A stretch of 64,000 nucleotides of DNA from NCBI RefSeq assembly GCF_008636115.1, contig NZ_QLZD01000031.1:124001-188000 (forward strand). Direction: 5' to 3'. This document shows, one piece after another, positions 30,404 to 39,886 of this stretch (position 1 is its first letter; each line of letters begins with the position of its first letter). The DNA is from Candidatus Tokpelaia sp. (GTDB lineage Bacteria > Pseudomonadota > Alphaproteobacteria > Rhizobiales > Rhizobiaceae). The position numbers and the translations under genes are program-made. The notes beneath the pieces are model-generated. The model saw only the letters and a program-made list of their open reading frames with translations. It searched no databases and had not been told where the DNA came from.

Positions 30404-30649
30404 CTATTTGACATAACAGGCTATCGAGACGGCAACGCAAAAAATGGCCAGAATGATCAGCCAGAAATAGATACGCGGCTTGTCAAACAGCACGGCAAAG
30501 GCCGAAAACCAGCCGACAATACCGGCACCAAGGGCAAACAGAAAACCCGATTTACTGCCAATAGTAATATGCAGCGCCATCATACCGCCAACCACCAAAG
30601 CGCCGAAAACAATCAGCAAAGCGGTGGCAAATTTCTCATAATCGTCCAT
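30404..30649 (-). CDS. Small three-helix membrane protein
   Basis: An 81-residue hydrophobic protein with three predicted membrane segments (about residues 8-28, 33-51 and 59-79) and a short acidic N-terminus (MDDYEKF). GCAGGA precedes the start. It lies 62 bp upstream of the hydroxyacid dehydrogenase on the same strand and may be co-transcribed. I do not recognise the family. Confidence 0.6.
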   Translation of the reverse strand: MDDYEKFATALLIVFGALVVGGMMALHITIGSKSGFLFALGAGIVGWFSAFAVLFDKPRIYFWLIILAIFCVAVSIACYVK

Positions 30650-30722
30650 TCCTGCAAGCCTCAATTATTCCGCAGCGTCAACCCTCTGCCTTGCTGCTGT
30701 CCTATATGGTTTTTCTGAAATA

Positions 30723-30743
30723 CCGCCCGGCAGCGCCGGGCGG
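30723..30743. other. Perfect GC-rich hairpin
   Basis: CCGCCCGGC-AGC-GCCGGGCGG is a perfect 9-bp stem with a 3-nt loop, between the MliC-like and small membrane protein genes. It is not followed by a T-run. It could stop or stabilise the transcript of the MliC-like gene upstream on the minus strand. Confidence 0.5.
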
Positions 30744-30910
30744 AATCACCCTGCCGGTCAATGTTAACGCATCTGCGTCCAAAACAAAAGGCTGCTTTTT
30801 GGCAGAGAACAAAGCTTACAAGCAGAATCCGCCCTCACCTGTTGCAAAAAACAGCCGCACTGCCAGGCGCAGCGGCAAAGCGGACAACCGCCGGCCGGCG
30901 GCTCTTTGTC

Positions 30911-31381
30911 TTATTTATCTTTTAAAACCTGGCAAGATTCGTAAACACTATGCTCCCCGGCCCCGTTATCCGCCGCGATAAAACTGAGCCGGCCTTTATC
31001 ACCTTCCGGATACCAGCGATAATTATGCTCTTCATCAAGCGACAAATAATAATATTTTTGCAAAGCGCTTTTGTCGGCCGGCTGCTCCTGCCGAACAGCC
31101 TGACGCACCATGGCAATCTGCTTGCCTTCTACCAGCAGGACAGCATAAAAATTGCCGCCGGCCGTCTCAATATACGTTACCGGCAAACGCACATTATGAT
31201 CAAAACAGTGATAATATCTTGGCATTATTTTATCATTGGCAGCAGTTTTGCCGGGCTGTGCCTCGCCCGCTGCCGCGGGCGCCGCCCAAACGGCGCCGAT
31301 AAGAGCCGCAAGGCAGAGTATAGCGGCAGCGCAAACTGCCGCATAGTGACTGATTACACAGGGTTTCAGCCTGATATTCAT
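30911..31381 (-). CDS. MliC-like lysozyme inhibitor, exported
   Basis: A 156-residue exported protein with an N-terminal hydrophobic signal (residues ~12-33, ending AAPAAAGEA). The mature part has the MliC/PliC pattern: YHCFDHNVRLPVTYIE with a first Cys, a strand-rich middle, YRWYPEGDKGRLSFIA and a final YESC with the partner Cys. MliC proteins protect the cell wall from host C-type lysozymes, which would fit a host-associated lifestyle. No clear lipobox is visible, so it may be periplasmic rather than lipid-anchored. Confidence 0.65.
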   Translation of the reverse strand: MNIRLKPCVISHYAAVCAAAILCLAALIGAVWAAPAAAGEAQPGKTAANDKIMPRYYHCFDHNVRLPVTYIETAGGNFYAVLLVEGKQIAMVRQAVRQEQPADKSALQKYYYLSLDEEHNYRWYPEGDKGRLSFIAADNGAGEHSVYESCQVLKDK

Positions 31382-31466
31382 TATCGCCGACCTTTTCACC
31401 GGATAAATTGCAATCACTGTAATCAGGTAAAAAATATTTTTGGCAAAATGAAGGCTTGCCCGCCAA

Positions 31467-32111
31467 TTACAGGCCAAGCAAAACAAGAACAGCGTCCTGC
31501 AAAATCTCTATCCCCTGTTTTGTCGCCGCCGAAGTGGCAATAATATGAGGATAAGCGGCCGGGTGTCGGGCCAAATCGCCCTCCAGGCGCTGCAACAGCT
31601 CCGCTAACGCCGCCGGTTTGATTTTGTCACTTTTGGTTATAACAAGCTGATAGGAAACAGCCGCTTTATCCAGCATGGCCAGCACGGCTTCATCATTTTT
31701 CATTATGCCGTGACGGGCATCAATCAGCAGATAAACGCGTTTGAGCACTGAGCGGCCGCGCAAATAATCAAAAACCAGTTTTGTCCACGCCGCTATTTGT
31801 GCTTTCGGCGCCTGGGCAAAACCATAGCCCGGCATATCAACCACAGCGAAAGGCGGCAAATCCGCCGCCGCGCCGCTATAACCCTGCGGCACAAAAAAAT
31901 TCAGCTCCTGCGTGCGGCCGGGCGTGTTGGAAGCACGCGCCAAACCCTTTTTGCCGATAAGCGCATTGATAAGTGACGATTTGCCGACATTGGAGCGGCC
32001 GGCAAAGGCAATTTCCACCGGCCCTTCCGGCGGCAAAAAACGCATAGAAGGGACACTGCGGATAAAATCCCAATTACCGCTAAAAATTTTCTGCCTGTTG
32101 GCTTCTGTCAT
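31467..32111 (-). CDS. engB: Ribosome biogenesis GTPase EngB (YihA)
   Basis: Essential GTPase for 50S assembly, 214 residues. G1 [10 protein letters not shown]2 region with NTPGRTQ, G3 DMPGYG and G4 TKSDK are all present. It follows yidC by 125 bp on the same strand, as in the Rhizobiales rpmH-rnpA-yidC-engB cluster. Confidence 0.96.
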   Translation of the reverse strand: MTEANRQKIFSGNWDFIRSVPSMRFLPPEGPVEIAFAGRSNVGKSSLINALIGKKGLARASNTPGRTQELNFFVPQGYSGAAADLPPFAVVDMPGYGFAQAPKAQIAAWTKLVFDYLRGRSVLKRVYLLIDARHGIMKNDEAVLAMLDKAAVSYQLVITKSDKIKPAALAELLQRLEGDLARHPAAYPHIIATSAATKQGIEILQDAVLVLLGL

Positions 32112-32236
32112 ATAATATCGCTAATAACTGCGCCTTGCGCCCACCGGCTCTGCCGGCTTTTACCGCCGCCCGGCCGCAGCCGCACCGGCACTCACAGCAG
32201 CCTGCCAATATGCCGCCGCAGGCGGCAAAAGCATTA

Positions 32237-34153
32237 TCAAGGCTTTTTCTTCTGCTTTTTTCCAGCCGCCGGCGCAACTGTCTGCTCTCTCGGCTTTTTG
32301 ACAAACAGCGCTTTTAAATTATCCAGCAGCTCAATTTTCACCCCCTGCTTTTTCATAATAACCCCCTGCTGGATAATGGATAATGTATTATTCCACGCCC
32401 AGTAAATTACCAGCCCGGCGGGGAAAGCCGCCAGCATCCAGGTAAAAACCAGCGGCATATAAGTGAAAATCATCGCCTGAGTCGGATCAGGCGGAGTTGG
32501 ATTCATGCGCATTTGCAAAAACATGGTAATGCCCATAATCACCGGCCAGGCGCCGATTACCAGAAAACCCGGCACATCATAAGGCAAAGCACCAAACAGA
32601 TTAAATAATGAAGTCGGATCAGGCGCAGCCAGATCATGTATCCAGCCGAAAAACGGCGCCTGTCGCATTTCAATGGTGATATAGAGCACTTTATAAAGGG
32701 CAAAGAAAATCGGAAACTGGACAATTAACGGCCAGCACCCCGCCAGCGGATTTACTTTTTCCTTGCGATAAAGCTCCATAATTGCCTGCTGCTGTTTGAC
32801 CCTGTCATCGGCATATTTTTTACGAATATGCTCCATAGCCGGCTGCACTTTTTTCATATGAGCCATGGATTTATAGGATTTATTCGCCAGCGGGAATAAA
32901 ACCAGCTTCAACAGCACGGTTACCAGCAAAATCGCTACGCCGAAATTGCCGACCAGGCGGTAGAGCATATCAATCAGCGTGAACATTGGCTTGGTGATAA
33001 TTTTCAACAAGCCCCAGTCAATCAGCAGCTCAAATTGGGCAATACCGCCTTTTTGCTGGTAATCATTGATCGTATCAACCTGTTTTGCCCCGGCAAAAAC
33101 GCGGCTTTCAAAATTGCGGCTCGTCTGCGGCGCCAAAGTGAAGCTGTCACCGGCAAAGGCAGATTGGAAAACCGTGCCGCCATCGTGACTATCATAAGAA
33201 AACTGCCCCTGAAAGGGCTTATCCTGCGCCGGTATCAGCGCCACGGCCCAATATTTATCGGTAATGCCTATCCAGCCGCCGGTCGCGGCAGGGAAAATTA
33301 TTTTGCGATCTTCCCCTTCCTGCCTGGCCAGCTTCTTGTAAGTCTGCGTTTGCAACCCCTGCGCTCCCATCACGCCGATTAAACCTTCATGCAGCAAATA
33401 AGAGGCATTGACGGCTTCCGGCGGCGGTGTATTGCGCAACAGGCGGGCGCCAAAGCGGAGAGCAACAGGCGCGTTACTTAAATTTTCCACCTTATCTGTG
33501 ACGGTGAACATAAAGCGATCGTCAACGGCAATTACACGTCTAAAAACCAGATGCACACCGCCGGGGCGGCCGTCTGCTCCCAGGCCGGCATTATCATAGC
33601 GCAGGGTTACCGGCGTTTGCGGCGTTAACGGGCGGTTACCGTTTTCTACCTGCCACACAGTCTTGCTATCGGGCAAAAATGCGTTCAGCCCATTAGCCAG
33701 ATAACCGAACTGGAAAAAATAGCTCTGCTTGAAACCTTGCGGGTTAAGCAGAGCAATATTAGGAGAATTTTTATCTATTGTCAGGCGATAATTTTTCAGC
33801 AATATATCATCAACCATCGCGCCGACCAGATTGATAGAACCGGTTAATTGCGGCGTGTCAATCGCCACACGCGGGGTGCGCTCCAAGGCCGCAGCGCGCG
33901 CCTGCACTGTCATATCAGCCAGAATACCGCTGCCGGCGGCAGCACTGTCTGAAAATTTGTCAGCAGGCTTTGCCGCGCCGCCGGCCTGCCCTGCTGCGGG
34001 TCGGGTTTGGGCAGTTTCCTGTTCAACTTTGGCGGCAATTTGCGCTTCCTGCTTTTGGGTTTTATTGGCCGGGCTTACAAAAAACCATTGCCAGACAAGG
34101 ATAACACCCAGCGAAAGAATAATGGTAAGAAAGAAATTGCGATTATATTCCAT
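32237..34153 (-). CDS. yidC: Membrane protein insertase YidC
   Basis: Inserts and folds inner-membrane proteins alone or with SecYEG. The 638-residue product has the proteobacterial layout: an N-terminal membrane anchor (EYNRNFFLTIILSLGVILVWQW region), a large periplasmic beta domain, and the C-terminal five-helix insertase domain beginning GLLKIITKPMFTLIDMLYRLVGNFG (residues approx. 375 onward) with MAHMKKVQPAMEHIRKKYADD as the cytosolic coiled loop. The lysine-rich C-terminus may contact ribosomes. ATG at 34153 is chosen over the GTG two codons earlier. Confidence 0.97.
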   Translation of the reverse strand: MEYNRNFFLTIILSLGVILVWQWFFVSPANKTQKQEAQIAAKVEQETAQTRPAAGQAGGAAKPADKFSDSAAAGSGILADMTVQARAAALERTPRVAIDTPQLTGSINLVGAMVDDILLKNYRLTIDKNSPNIALLNPQGFKQSYFFQFGYLANGLNAFLPDSKTVWQVENGNRPLTPQTPVTLRYDNAGLGADGRPGGVHLVFRRVIAVDDRFMFTVTDKVENLSNAPVALRFGARLLRNTPPPEAVNASYLLHEGLIGVMGAQGLQTQTYKKLARQEGEDRKIIFPAATGGWIGITDKYWAVALIPAQDKPFQGQFSYDSHDGGTVFQSAFAGDSFTLAPQTSRNFESRVFAGAKQVDTINDYQQKGGIAQFELLIDWGLLKIITKPMFTLIDMLYRLVGNFGVAILLVTVLLKLVLFPLANKSYKSMAHMKKVQPAMEHIRKKYADDRVKQQQAIMELYRKEKVNPLAGCWPLIVQFPIFFALYKVLYITIEMRQAPFFGWIHDLAAPDPTSLFNLFGALPYDVPGFLVIGAWPVIMGITMFLQMRMNPTPPDPTQAMIFTYMPLVFTWMLAAFPAGLVIYWAWNNTLSIIQQGVIMKKQGVKIELLDNLKALFVKKPREQTVAPAAGKKQKKKP

Positions 34154-34403
34154 TAACACTAACCATAAAAGCGCTGCGCCAGGCCATAAGGGCAGGATCG
34201 GGAAAAGCCGCGCCGGCCGGATAATATCGGCCGGGACAAGAGAGTGCCGCCGAAATCAGGCGCACTACCGGGATAAAATTCCTACACAATTATTCCCTTT
34301 ATGTCAAACTGCCGGGCGGGAAAACGGCGGGCTAAGAAAACAGCAAAGCAGCAGCCTGTCACCAGACCGCAATTATTCCTATTGCTGGAATTGAGCCGGA
34401 CTG

Positions 34404-34682
34404 GATAGTTAAAAAGACAAAACGGGACAGACGCGACAAAGCGGAAACGGGTTTGGCTGCTCCCGCTTAATATAGCTAAAAAGACAAAGGCGGTCAAACT
34501 GCAACAATCCGCTTACTACCGCCCTGGCAATCAGGAGTATAGCTATCCGGACAATGCGGCCAAACCGTAGTAGATGAAAATTCTTTGCCGGCACATTAGG
34601 TAGCATAGCGAATCGGAAAATGCGGTCAAGCCGCAACAAACAATCTACGCAGCGCCGTCCGGAGACTAGTATAGCTATCCGG
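34404..34682 (+). repeat. 66-bp-period repeat, locus 2 (five units)
   Basis: Element starts occur at 34404, 34471, 34538, 34604 and 34670, giving periods of 67, 67, 66 and 66 bp. Each unit starts with a TATAGC-like word, then a GGAAAATGCGG-type stretch and, in good copies, a GCGGTC-AA-GCCGC dyad followed by a CAACA-like tail. The remaining ~30 bp per unit differ between copies. The array sits between yidC and rnpA, which are normally almost adjacent, so it is an insertion or expansion. Except for this and the two 28-bp units after it, 34154-34796 is gene-free. Confidence 0.75.
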
Positions 34683-34736
34683 AAACCGAAGGGGCGCGCG
34701 AAGCGTGCAAACCGAAGGGGCGCGCGTAAGCCGTGC
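34683..34736. repeat. Two copies of the 28-bp repeat
   Basis: A 26-bp unit ending AGCGTGC (34683-34708) and a 28-bp unit (34709-34736) match the units of the 14.1-kb array, including the shorter first-unit variant. As there, they start inside a 66-bp element (TATAGCTATCCGG at 34670) and are followed by an AAAATGCGG element remnant. The two loci thus share one composite structure. Confidence 0.88.
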
Positions 34737-34796
34737 AAAATGCGGGCGGGCGGAGAGGTTCGCCGCAGGCAGATTAACGCCGCCCCCCGCCGCAAA

Positions 34797-35204
34797 TTAC
34801 TCGGCACGGCGCGCCTGACCCTGCTTCTCAGCCGCTGCCGGCAGATTTTGGCGCACGCCAGGCTTGCCGCCAATGCGGCGGCGCAATTCCTCTATCAGAC
34901 GAGCAAAAGGCACAGTCAAAATTTCAGGCCGGGCAATAATAACATAATCAGTCTGCGCCGCCGCCAGCTCAGCTATAGCGCCGACACGCAGCGCCGCCCG
35001 CAGCCGCCTTTTGATACGGTTGCGGCATACGGCATTGCCGTTTTTACGCGCGACTGTCAGCCCCAAACGCGGCGATAAAAAACCTGCTTTTACCGGCATG
35101 CGTTTTTTCAATTCCAGCAAAAAAAGCGCGCCGCGGCGCTTTTCACCCCTATGAGCGGCCAAAAATTCCGACCTTTTGCGTAAAGGGAGCAGCTTTTGTG
35201 CCAT
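34797..35204 (-). CDS. rnpA: Ribonuclease P protein component
   Basis: Protein subunit of RNase P, 135 residues, very basic. The signature RNR-type motif is seen in GLTVARKNGNAVCRNRIKRRLRAALR. The C-terminal ~25 residues are an Arg/Gln/Ala-rich tail. The ATG at 35204 has GGAG upstream; an alternative ATG lies at 35219. It follows rpmH by 74 bp. Confidence 0.95.
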   Translation of the reverse strand: MAQKLLPLRKRSEFLAAHRGEKRRGALFLLELKKRMPVKAGFLSPRLGLTVARKNGNAVCRNRIKRRLRAALRVGAIAELAAAQTDYVIIARPEILTVPFARLIEELRRRIGGKPGVRQNLPAAAEKQGQARRAE

Positions 35205-35278
35205 AATTGCCGACTCCATGCACCGGAAGGCTTTGCCAGAGAAAAGCGCCGGCCGGCTTAAATCAGGCCGGGCAAAAC

Positions 35279-35413
35279 TCAGGCAGAAAGACGCTTGCGG
35301 CCGCGGGCGCGGCGCGCGGCCAAAACCTTGCGGCCGGCGACAGTCGCCATACGGGCGCGAAAACCGTGGCGGCGCTTGCGAACAAGCCTGGAAGGCTGAT
35401 ACGTTCTCTTCAT
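35279..35413 (-). CDS. rpmH: 50S ribosomal protein L34
   Basis: A 44-residue basic protein beginning [18 protein letters not shown] and ending [10 protein letters not shown], an unmistakable L34. First gene of the rpmH-rnpA-yidC-engB cluster on the minus strand. The 303-bp region upstream (35414-35716) must carry its promoter, but I see no confident -35/-10 pair or other gene there. Confidence 0.97.
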   Translation of the reverse strand: MKRTYQPSRLVRKRRHGFRARMATVAGRKVLAARRARGRKRLSA

Positions 35414-35716
35414 TATTTACAATACTGCGGTGTGCAGCCCTTCTTGTGGTTTAAAGAACATAAGTTACATATTGCGGCCGGAAACGGCAGCAGCAGCACC
35501 CCGCTTTTGCGGCAGTGCCCGCCTCAAGCCAATAGCAAAATTGCGGCAAAAGTCAAGGCTCACGGGCAAAATACTCTGCATTCAGACATAAAACAGCGCA
35601 ATAATTGCCGCCGGGGGAACATTTTTACCGTTTTTGACTTTTATCCGACAAAACCGGATTTCGGCTTTGGCACATTGGATAAAAGCCCAAAGCCGCTCAT
35701 TGAGCAAGGGTAAATA

Positions 35717-36793
35717 ATGCAAAAACACCCTGTCAGCGCCGCCCTTCTTATTGTGGCTTTAGCCATTGTGCCGAATTTTGTCAATTTTTTGAGCGGCGCT
35801 TACATTAAAAAACTGGAAACCCGGCCTATTATGCTGACAGCCGCCGCAACCAATAATGGCCAGGCAGTGTCAGGCACTGTTTCGGTCGCTGAGACGGCTG
35901 AGGTAAAGACCGCTCCGCCAATGGCAGATAAAAGGCCGCCTTTTCATCAAACCGATGCCAGACTGCCTTTTATGTCTGTGCCCGGCCGCATTCTCGCCGG
36001 TAGCATAGCAGGGCGTGAAATAGCCGCAGTCGCGCGTGAAATAGACGCAAATGGGGCGACATTCGACTCTTCCATAATGCCGCGCCCGCCTTTTTCAAGC
36101 AGGCAAAACCGGCTGCCGGAAAACAGGGGCAGGCCGGACAGTTCCAATCTGGCGCAAAACAGCAATGGCGGCACAACAGCCCCGGCTGGTTTTACTTATA
36201 AAATTGACCGGCCTTTATGGCATTCTTCCACTGTCGTGATTTTGCTGCACGGATCAGGCGGTGATGAAACAACGCTCATGCCTTTTGCCCGCCCTGTCTG
36301 GCCGCGCGCTACCCTTGTCGGCATTCGCGGCCGCATTATGCAGGGCAAAGAGCGCCGCTGGTATCATAAAATCACGCCGACATCATTTAACCGGCAGGAA
36401 GCCGGGCAGGAAGCGGCGGGGCTGGCGCAATTTATCACTGATTTAGCCGATAAAAAGCATTATAGACTGCAAAAACTCGTTTTTGTCGGCTATTCTAACG
36501 GTGCCAATATTCTGGCCATTATGGCGATGAAATATCCGCATCTGGTGCGGCGCGCTATATTATTGCGCCCTATGCCGGTGCTTAACCCAATGCCGCAAGG
36601 CGATTTGCATAATTTGCGCATTTTGACTCTTTCCGGCGCGCGTGACACACTTTACGGCGGCTTTGCCGAGCCGCTTTACAGCATTTTGCGGCAGGAAGGC
36701 GCCCATGTAACCAGCTATCGCATTGCCGCCACCCATATGCTTGGCCGTGAAGATGCCAAAATTATTACCCGCTGGCTTAAGCTGGGTTATTAG
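35717..36793 (+). CDS. Exported alpha/beta hydrolase, carboxylesterase-like
   Basis: A 358-residue protein with an N-terminal hydrophobic segment (residues 6-28, signal or anchor), a long low-complexity linker to about residue 165, and a C-terminal alpha/beta hydrolase of the phospholipase/carboxylesterase type. VVILLHGSGGDETT contains the oxyanion loop; GYSNGAN holds the nucleophile Ser; SGARDTLYGG the Asp; ATHMLG the His. Substrate unknown. The periplasmic location and long linker suggest an anchored enzyme. Confidence 0.82.
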   Translation: MQKHPVSAALLIVALAIVPNFVNFLSGAYIKKLETRPIMLTAAATNNGQAVSGTVSVAETAEVKTAPPMADKRPPFHQTDARLPFMSVPGRILAGSIAGREIAAVAREIDANGATFDSSIMPRPPFSSRQNRLPENRGRPDSSNLAQNSNGGTTAPAGFTYKIDRPLWHSSTVVILLHGSGGDETTLMPFARPVWPRATLVGIRGRIMQGKERRWYHKITPTSFNRQEAGQEAAGLAQFITDLADKKHYRLQKLVFVGYSNGANILAIMAMKYPHLVRRAILLRPMPVLNPMPQGDLHNLRILTLSGARDTLYGGFAEPLYSILRQEGAHVTSYRIAATHMLGREDAKIITRWLKLGY

Positions 36794-37015
36794 GCCGCCT
36801 TGTTGCGCTTTGACCCGTTTCTCTCTTTTTGCCGCCCGGCGGCGGGCCGAAAAGCGCCAATCATACAAAACCCCGCCGGGAGAGAAAAGCTTGCATAGAC
36901 AGCCCAACAGGTTTATGCCTTGAGACCGCGGCAGGCAGACAAATGACAGGCAGGCTCTGATCTGTCCTGCCATATCAAGTGCCGAGGTTTAACACACAAG
37001 GGCTGAGGGTAAGGC

Positions 37016-38248
37016 ATGGCGGCAGATTTGCGCGGGGCTGTTCTTGACCGGCTAAAAACCATATATCCGCCGGCGCCGGCCAAAACAGTGCCTGCCCCCG
37101 GGCGGACAAGCGGCAGCGGAGAAAAACAGGGCAAGGGCGATATTGTCTCAGGCGGGCTGGTTTCCGACATTTTTATTGCTGACGGGCAGGTTTTCTTTGC
37201 CATTACTGTGCCGGCTGACAAAGCGGCTTTATGGGAAAATACGCGCCGGCAGGCCGCGGCAGAAGTAGAAAAACTGGCCGGGGTTAACCGGGTTTTTGCC
37301 AGCCTCACCGCTGAAAAAAAACCGGCAGCGGCAGGCACCCGCCCGCATGAAGAGAGCCGCTCCGGCTTTGCCGCCCGCCCGGCGCATAAGCGGCCTGCCC
37401 CAAAAGTGCCGGGGCAGCCGGCTGCCGTCAAACAGCCGCTCCCCGGTGTCCGGCATATTATTGCCGTGGCTTCCGGCAAAGGCGGCGTAGGCAAATCTAC
37501 CATAGCGGTTAATCTTGCCGCCGCCTTGCAGGCAAACGGCTTGAAAACCGGCCTGCTGGACGCGGATATATATGGCCCTTCCCTGCCCCGGCTGACCGGT
37601 CTCCTCAAGCCGCAGGGTGAAGATATTGTCCACTTTCATGATAAAAAACTTATCCCTTTGCAGCATTACGGCCTCAAGCTGATGTCCATGGGCTTTCTGG
37701 TTGAGGCTGAGGCGCCGCTTGTCTGGCGCGGGCCAATGGTGATGGCCGCTGTCAACCAGCTATTGCATGATGTTTTATGGGCGCCGCTGGATATTCTGGT
37801 GGTCGATATGCCGCCCGGCACCGGCGATGCGCAGCTCACTTTGGCGCAGAAAGTGCCGCTTGCCGGCGCTGTCATTGTTTCTACCCCGCAGGAGCTGGCG
37901 CTCAGTGATGCGCGCAAAGGGCTGGCCATGTTTGCCAAAATCCATGTGCCGATTTTAGGCATTATTGAAAATATGAGCTGTTTTATTGCCCCTGATACCG
38001 GCCAAAGCTACCATATTTTCGGCACGCCTGATGCGCTTGGCCGCGGCGGCGCAGAGCAGGAGGCGGCGCGGCGCAATGTGCCGTTTCTGGGCGCTTTGCC
38101 GCTTGACCCTGAGCTGGGCCGCACCGCTGAGCGCGGCGTGCCGCTGGTTATCAGCCATAAAACCCATAAATTGACACAAATATACCGCCGGATTGCCGCA
38201 AATATTATGCGGCAGCTGCATTTGCCGCTGCCGGCAGAAGGCGCTTGA
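37016..38248 (+). CDS. mrp: Mrp/ApbC-family iron-sulfur cluster carrier ATPase
   Basis: Scaffold/carrier ATPase for Fe-S clusters, 410 residues. A MIP18/DUF59-like domain covers about residues 1-100, followed by a Pro/Ala-rich linker and a ParA-type ATPase domain with the deviant Walker A ASGKGGVGKSTIAVNLAAAL, DADIYGPSLP and VDMPPGTGD. The position where many Mrp proteins have CxxC reads ENMSCFIAPDTGQSYHIFG here, leaving a single Cys. This resembles alphaproteobacterial homologues. Confidence 0.94.
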   Translation: MAADLRGAVLDRLKTIYPPAPAKTVPAPGRTSGSGEKQGKGDIVSGGLVSDIFIADGQVFFAITVPADKAALWENTRRQAAAEVEKLAGVNRVFASLTAEKKPAAAGTRPHEESRSGFAARPAHKRPAPKVPGQPAAVKQPLPGVRHIIAVASGKGGVGKSTIAVNLAAALQANGLKTGLLDADIYGPSLPRLTGLLKPQGEDIVHFHDKKLIPLQHYGLKLMSMGFLVEAEAPLVWRGPMVMAAVNQLLHDVLWAPLDILVVDMPPGTGDAQLTLAQKVPLAGAVIVSTPQELALSDARKGLAMFAKIHVPILGIIENMSCFIAPDTGQSYHIFGTPDALGRGGAEQEAARRNVPFLGALPLDPELGRTAERGVPLVISHKTHKLTQIYRRIAANIMRQLHLPLPAEGA

Positions 38249-38380
38249 ACAACACCCTGCCCGGATTATTGCCATTATTGGCAAAAGCGGCATGGCAAAG
38301 AGCGGCCGCCCTTGCTATACCGCCCGTCTTTCGCTAGACAGGTCAGGCAGCGCAATCTTTAACCGAAACAGGAGCCTTTA

Positions 38381-39154
38381 ATGACCGGCAGCCCGATTAC
38401 CGCTTCTTCACTGCCGGCAGCAGCGGGGGCGGCCGGCTCTCTGCCTTTGCCGGAGCGGTTGATTATCGGCCTTGATGTGCCGACTGTGGCGCAGGCGCAG
38501 GCTTTGGTCACAAACCTGGGCGACACGGCAATATTTTATAAAATCGGCTATCAGCTCATATTGGCCGGCGGGCTGGATTTTGCCCGTGAACTGGTGGCAC
38601 AAGGCAAAAAAGTCTTTCTGGATATGAAAATTCTGGATATTGACCATACTATTGCCAAAGCAGTGGAAAATGCCGTCAGGCTTGGTGTTTCCATGCTCAG
38701 TTTACATGCTTATCCCAAAGCCATGCGCGCGGCAGCGGCAGCCGCGCAAGGCAGCCCGCTCTGCCTCCTGGGCGTGACTGTGCTCACCTCAATGGACGCG
38801 AGAGATTTGCAGGAAGCAGGATATAGCGACACGCCGGAAAATCTGGTGCAGCGGCGAGCGCGCCAGGCGGTTGCCGCCGGCATTGGCGGCCTTGTTGCTT
38901 CCGCGCAGGAGGCTGCGGCTTTACGCAAAATTATCGGTAAGGATATAGCTCTGGTTACTCCGGGCATTCGCCTGCCCGGCACCAAAACAGGCGACCAGAA
39001 GCGCATTATGAGCCCGGGGCAGGCTATCGCCGCCGGCGCCAGCCATCTGGTGGTTGGCCGGCCGATTGTGCAGGCCGCCAATCCGCAAGCCGCAATGCAG
39101 GCGCTGCTTGGCTCTATGGCCGCAGGCCTGCCAACAGCCCGATTGACTAATTAA
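38381..39154 (+). CDS. pyrF: Orotidine 5'-phosphate decarboxylase
   Basis: Last step of de novo UMP synthesis, 257 residues. A LIIGLDVP start strand, the catalytic D-x-K-x4-D array within [17 protein letters not shown], and the [21 protein letters not shown] phosphate-binding region identify it. An Ala-rich N-terminal extension of ~20 residues precedes the core. AGGAGCC lies just before the ATG. Confidence 0.95.
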   Translation: MTGSPITASSLPAAAGAAGSLPLPERLIIGLDVPTVAQAQALVTNLGDTAIFYKIGYQLILAGGLDFARELVAQGKKVFLDMKILDIDHTIAKAVENAVRLGVSMLSLHAYPKAMRAAAAAAQGSPLCLLGVTVLTSMDARDLQEAGYSDTPENLVQRRARQAVAAGIGGLVASAQEAAALRKIIGKDIALVTPGIRLPGTKTGDQKRIMSPGQAIAAGASHLVVGRPIVQAANPQAAMQALLGSMAAGLPTARLTN

Positions 39155-39194
39155 GGCAGCGTAACCGGAAGCATTGCGCGAGGAGCAGATAGCT

Positions 39195-39665
39195 ATGCTG
39201 TGGATTATAGGCGTCCTCTTAATCGTAATTCTATGCCTCATTATATGGCAGATAAATCCTGAATTCGTTAAAGGCGTGGGGTGGGCGGTATTGGCTGTAA
39301 TCCTGATTGGGGGCAGCTTCCTTTGGCAGGAAAATAAAAAATCAGAGAAAGCCTATGCCGCCCAAAAAATAGAGGAAGCAGCCTATGAAGATTATGTTGC
39401 AAAAGTGATTTTTTCTGATTCTAATTGGCTCATTATCCAAAACAAATATAAAATCTCAAAGGCAGTGTTCACTATGAACGGTCAATTTTATTATAATAAT
39501 GAATATTGGGAAAAAAGGGATTTATGTGTTGTTCTCCCCAATAACACAGTTGCCGAAATCACATTCAAAGATTTGGTTAATAATAGAATCGGAATAGACT
39601 TCCTGGATAAAAAGGCAAATTATAATTATTGCAGCGCATATGATGTTTTTGTTGACCTCAGATAA
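39195..39665 (+). CDS. Hypothetical membrane-anchored protein
   Basis: A 156-residue protein with two N-terminal membrane helices (about residues 2-20 and 28-45), a charged linker (ENKKSEKAYAAQKIEEAAYED) and a soluble C-terminal domain rich in Asn, Tyr and Lys. GAGGAG precedes the ATG at 39195. The coding sequence is clearly AT-richer than pyrF and the CoA-transferase around it, suggesting recent acquisition. Not recognised. Confidence 0.65.
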   Translation: MLWIIGVLLIVILCLIIWQINPEFVKGVGWAVLAVILIGGSFLWQENKKSEKAYAAQKIEEAAYEDYVAKVIFSDSNWLIIQNKYKISKAVFTMNGQFYYNNEYWEKRDLCVVLPNNTVAEITFKDLVNNRIGIDFLDKKANYNYCSAYDVFVDLR

Positions 39666-39886
39666 TTTTAGAAAAATAAATCTTATTTCGCTTCCTCTCT
39701 GCTTCATCGATTCATGGTAATCTACTATATCATTTTTGCAAATTCCTTCTTGGTAAAAAGGCAGAATTTTTAACGCCGTAAAATCGGCATTGCGGATTTG
39801 CCCCGGCCTGATAAACTGCCTCTGCCCGATTCAATAAGGTTTCTGCAAATTGGCTACCGGATAGCGGTAAATATAGGGAGAGAGCA

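Noticed and set aside
34404-34682. CRISPR array
   Set aside because: Spacing is regular, but the repeated half is too degenerate between copies and no cas genes are present in the window.
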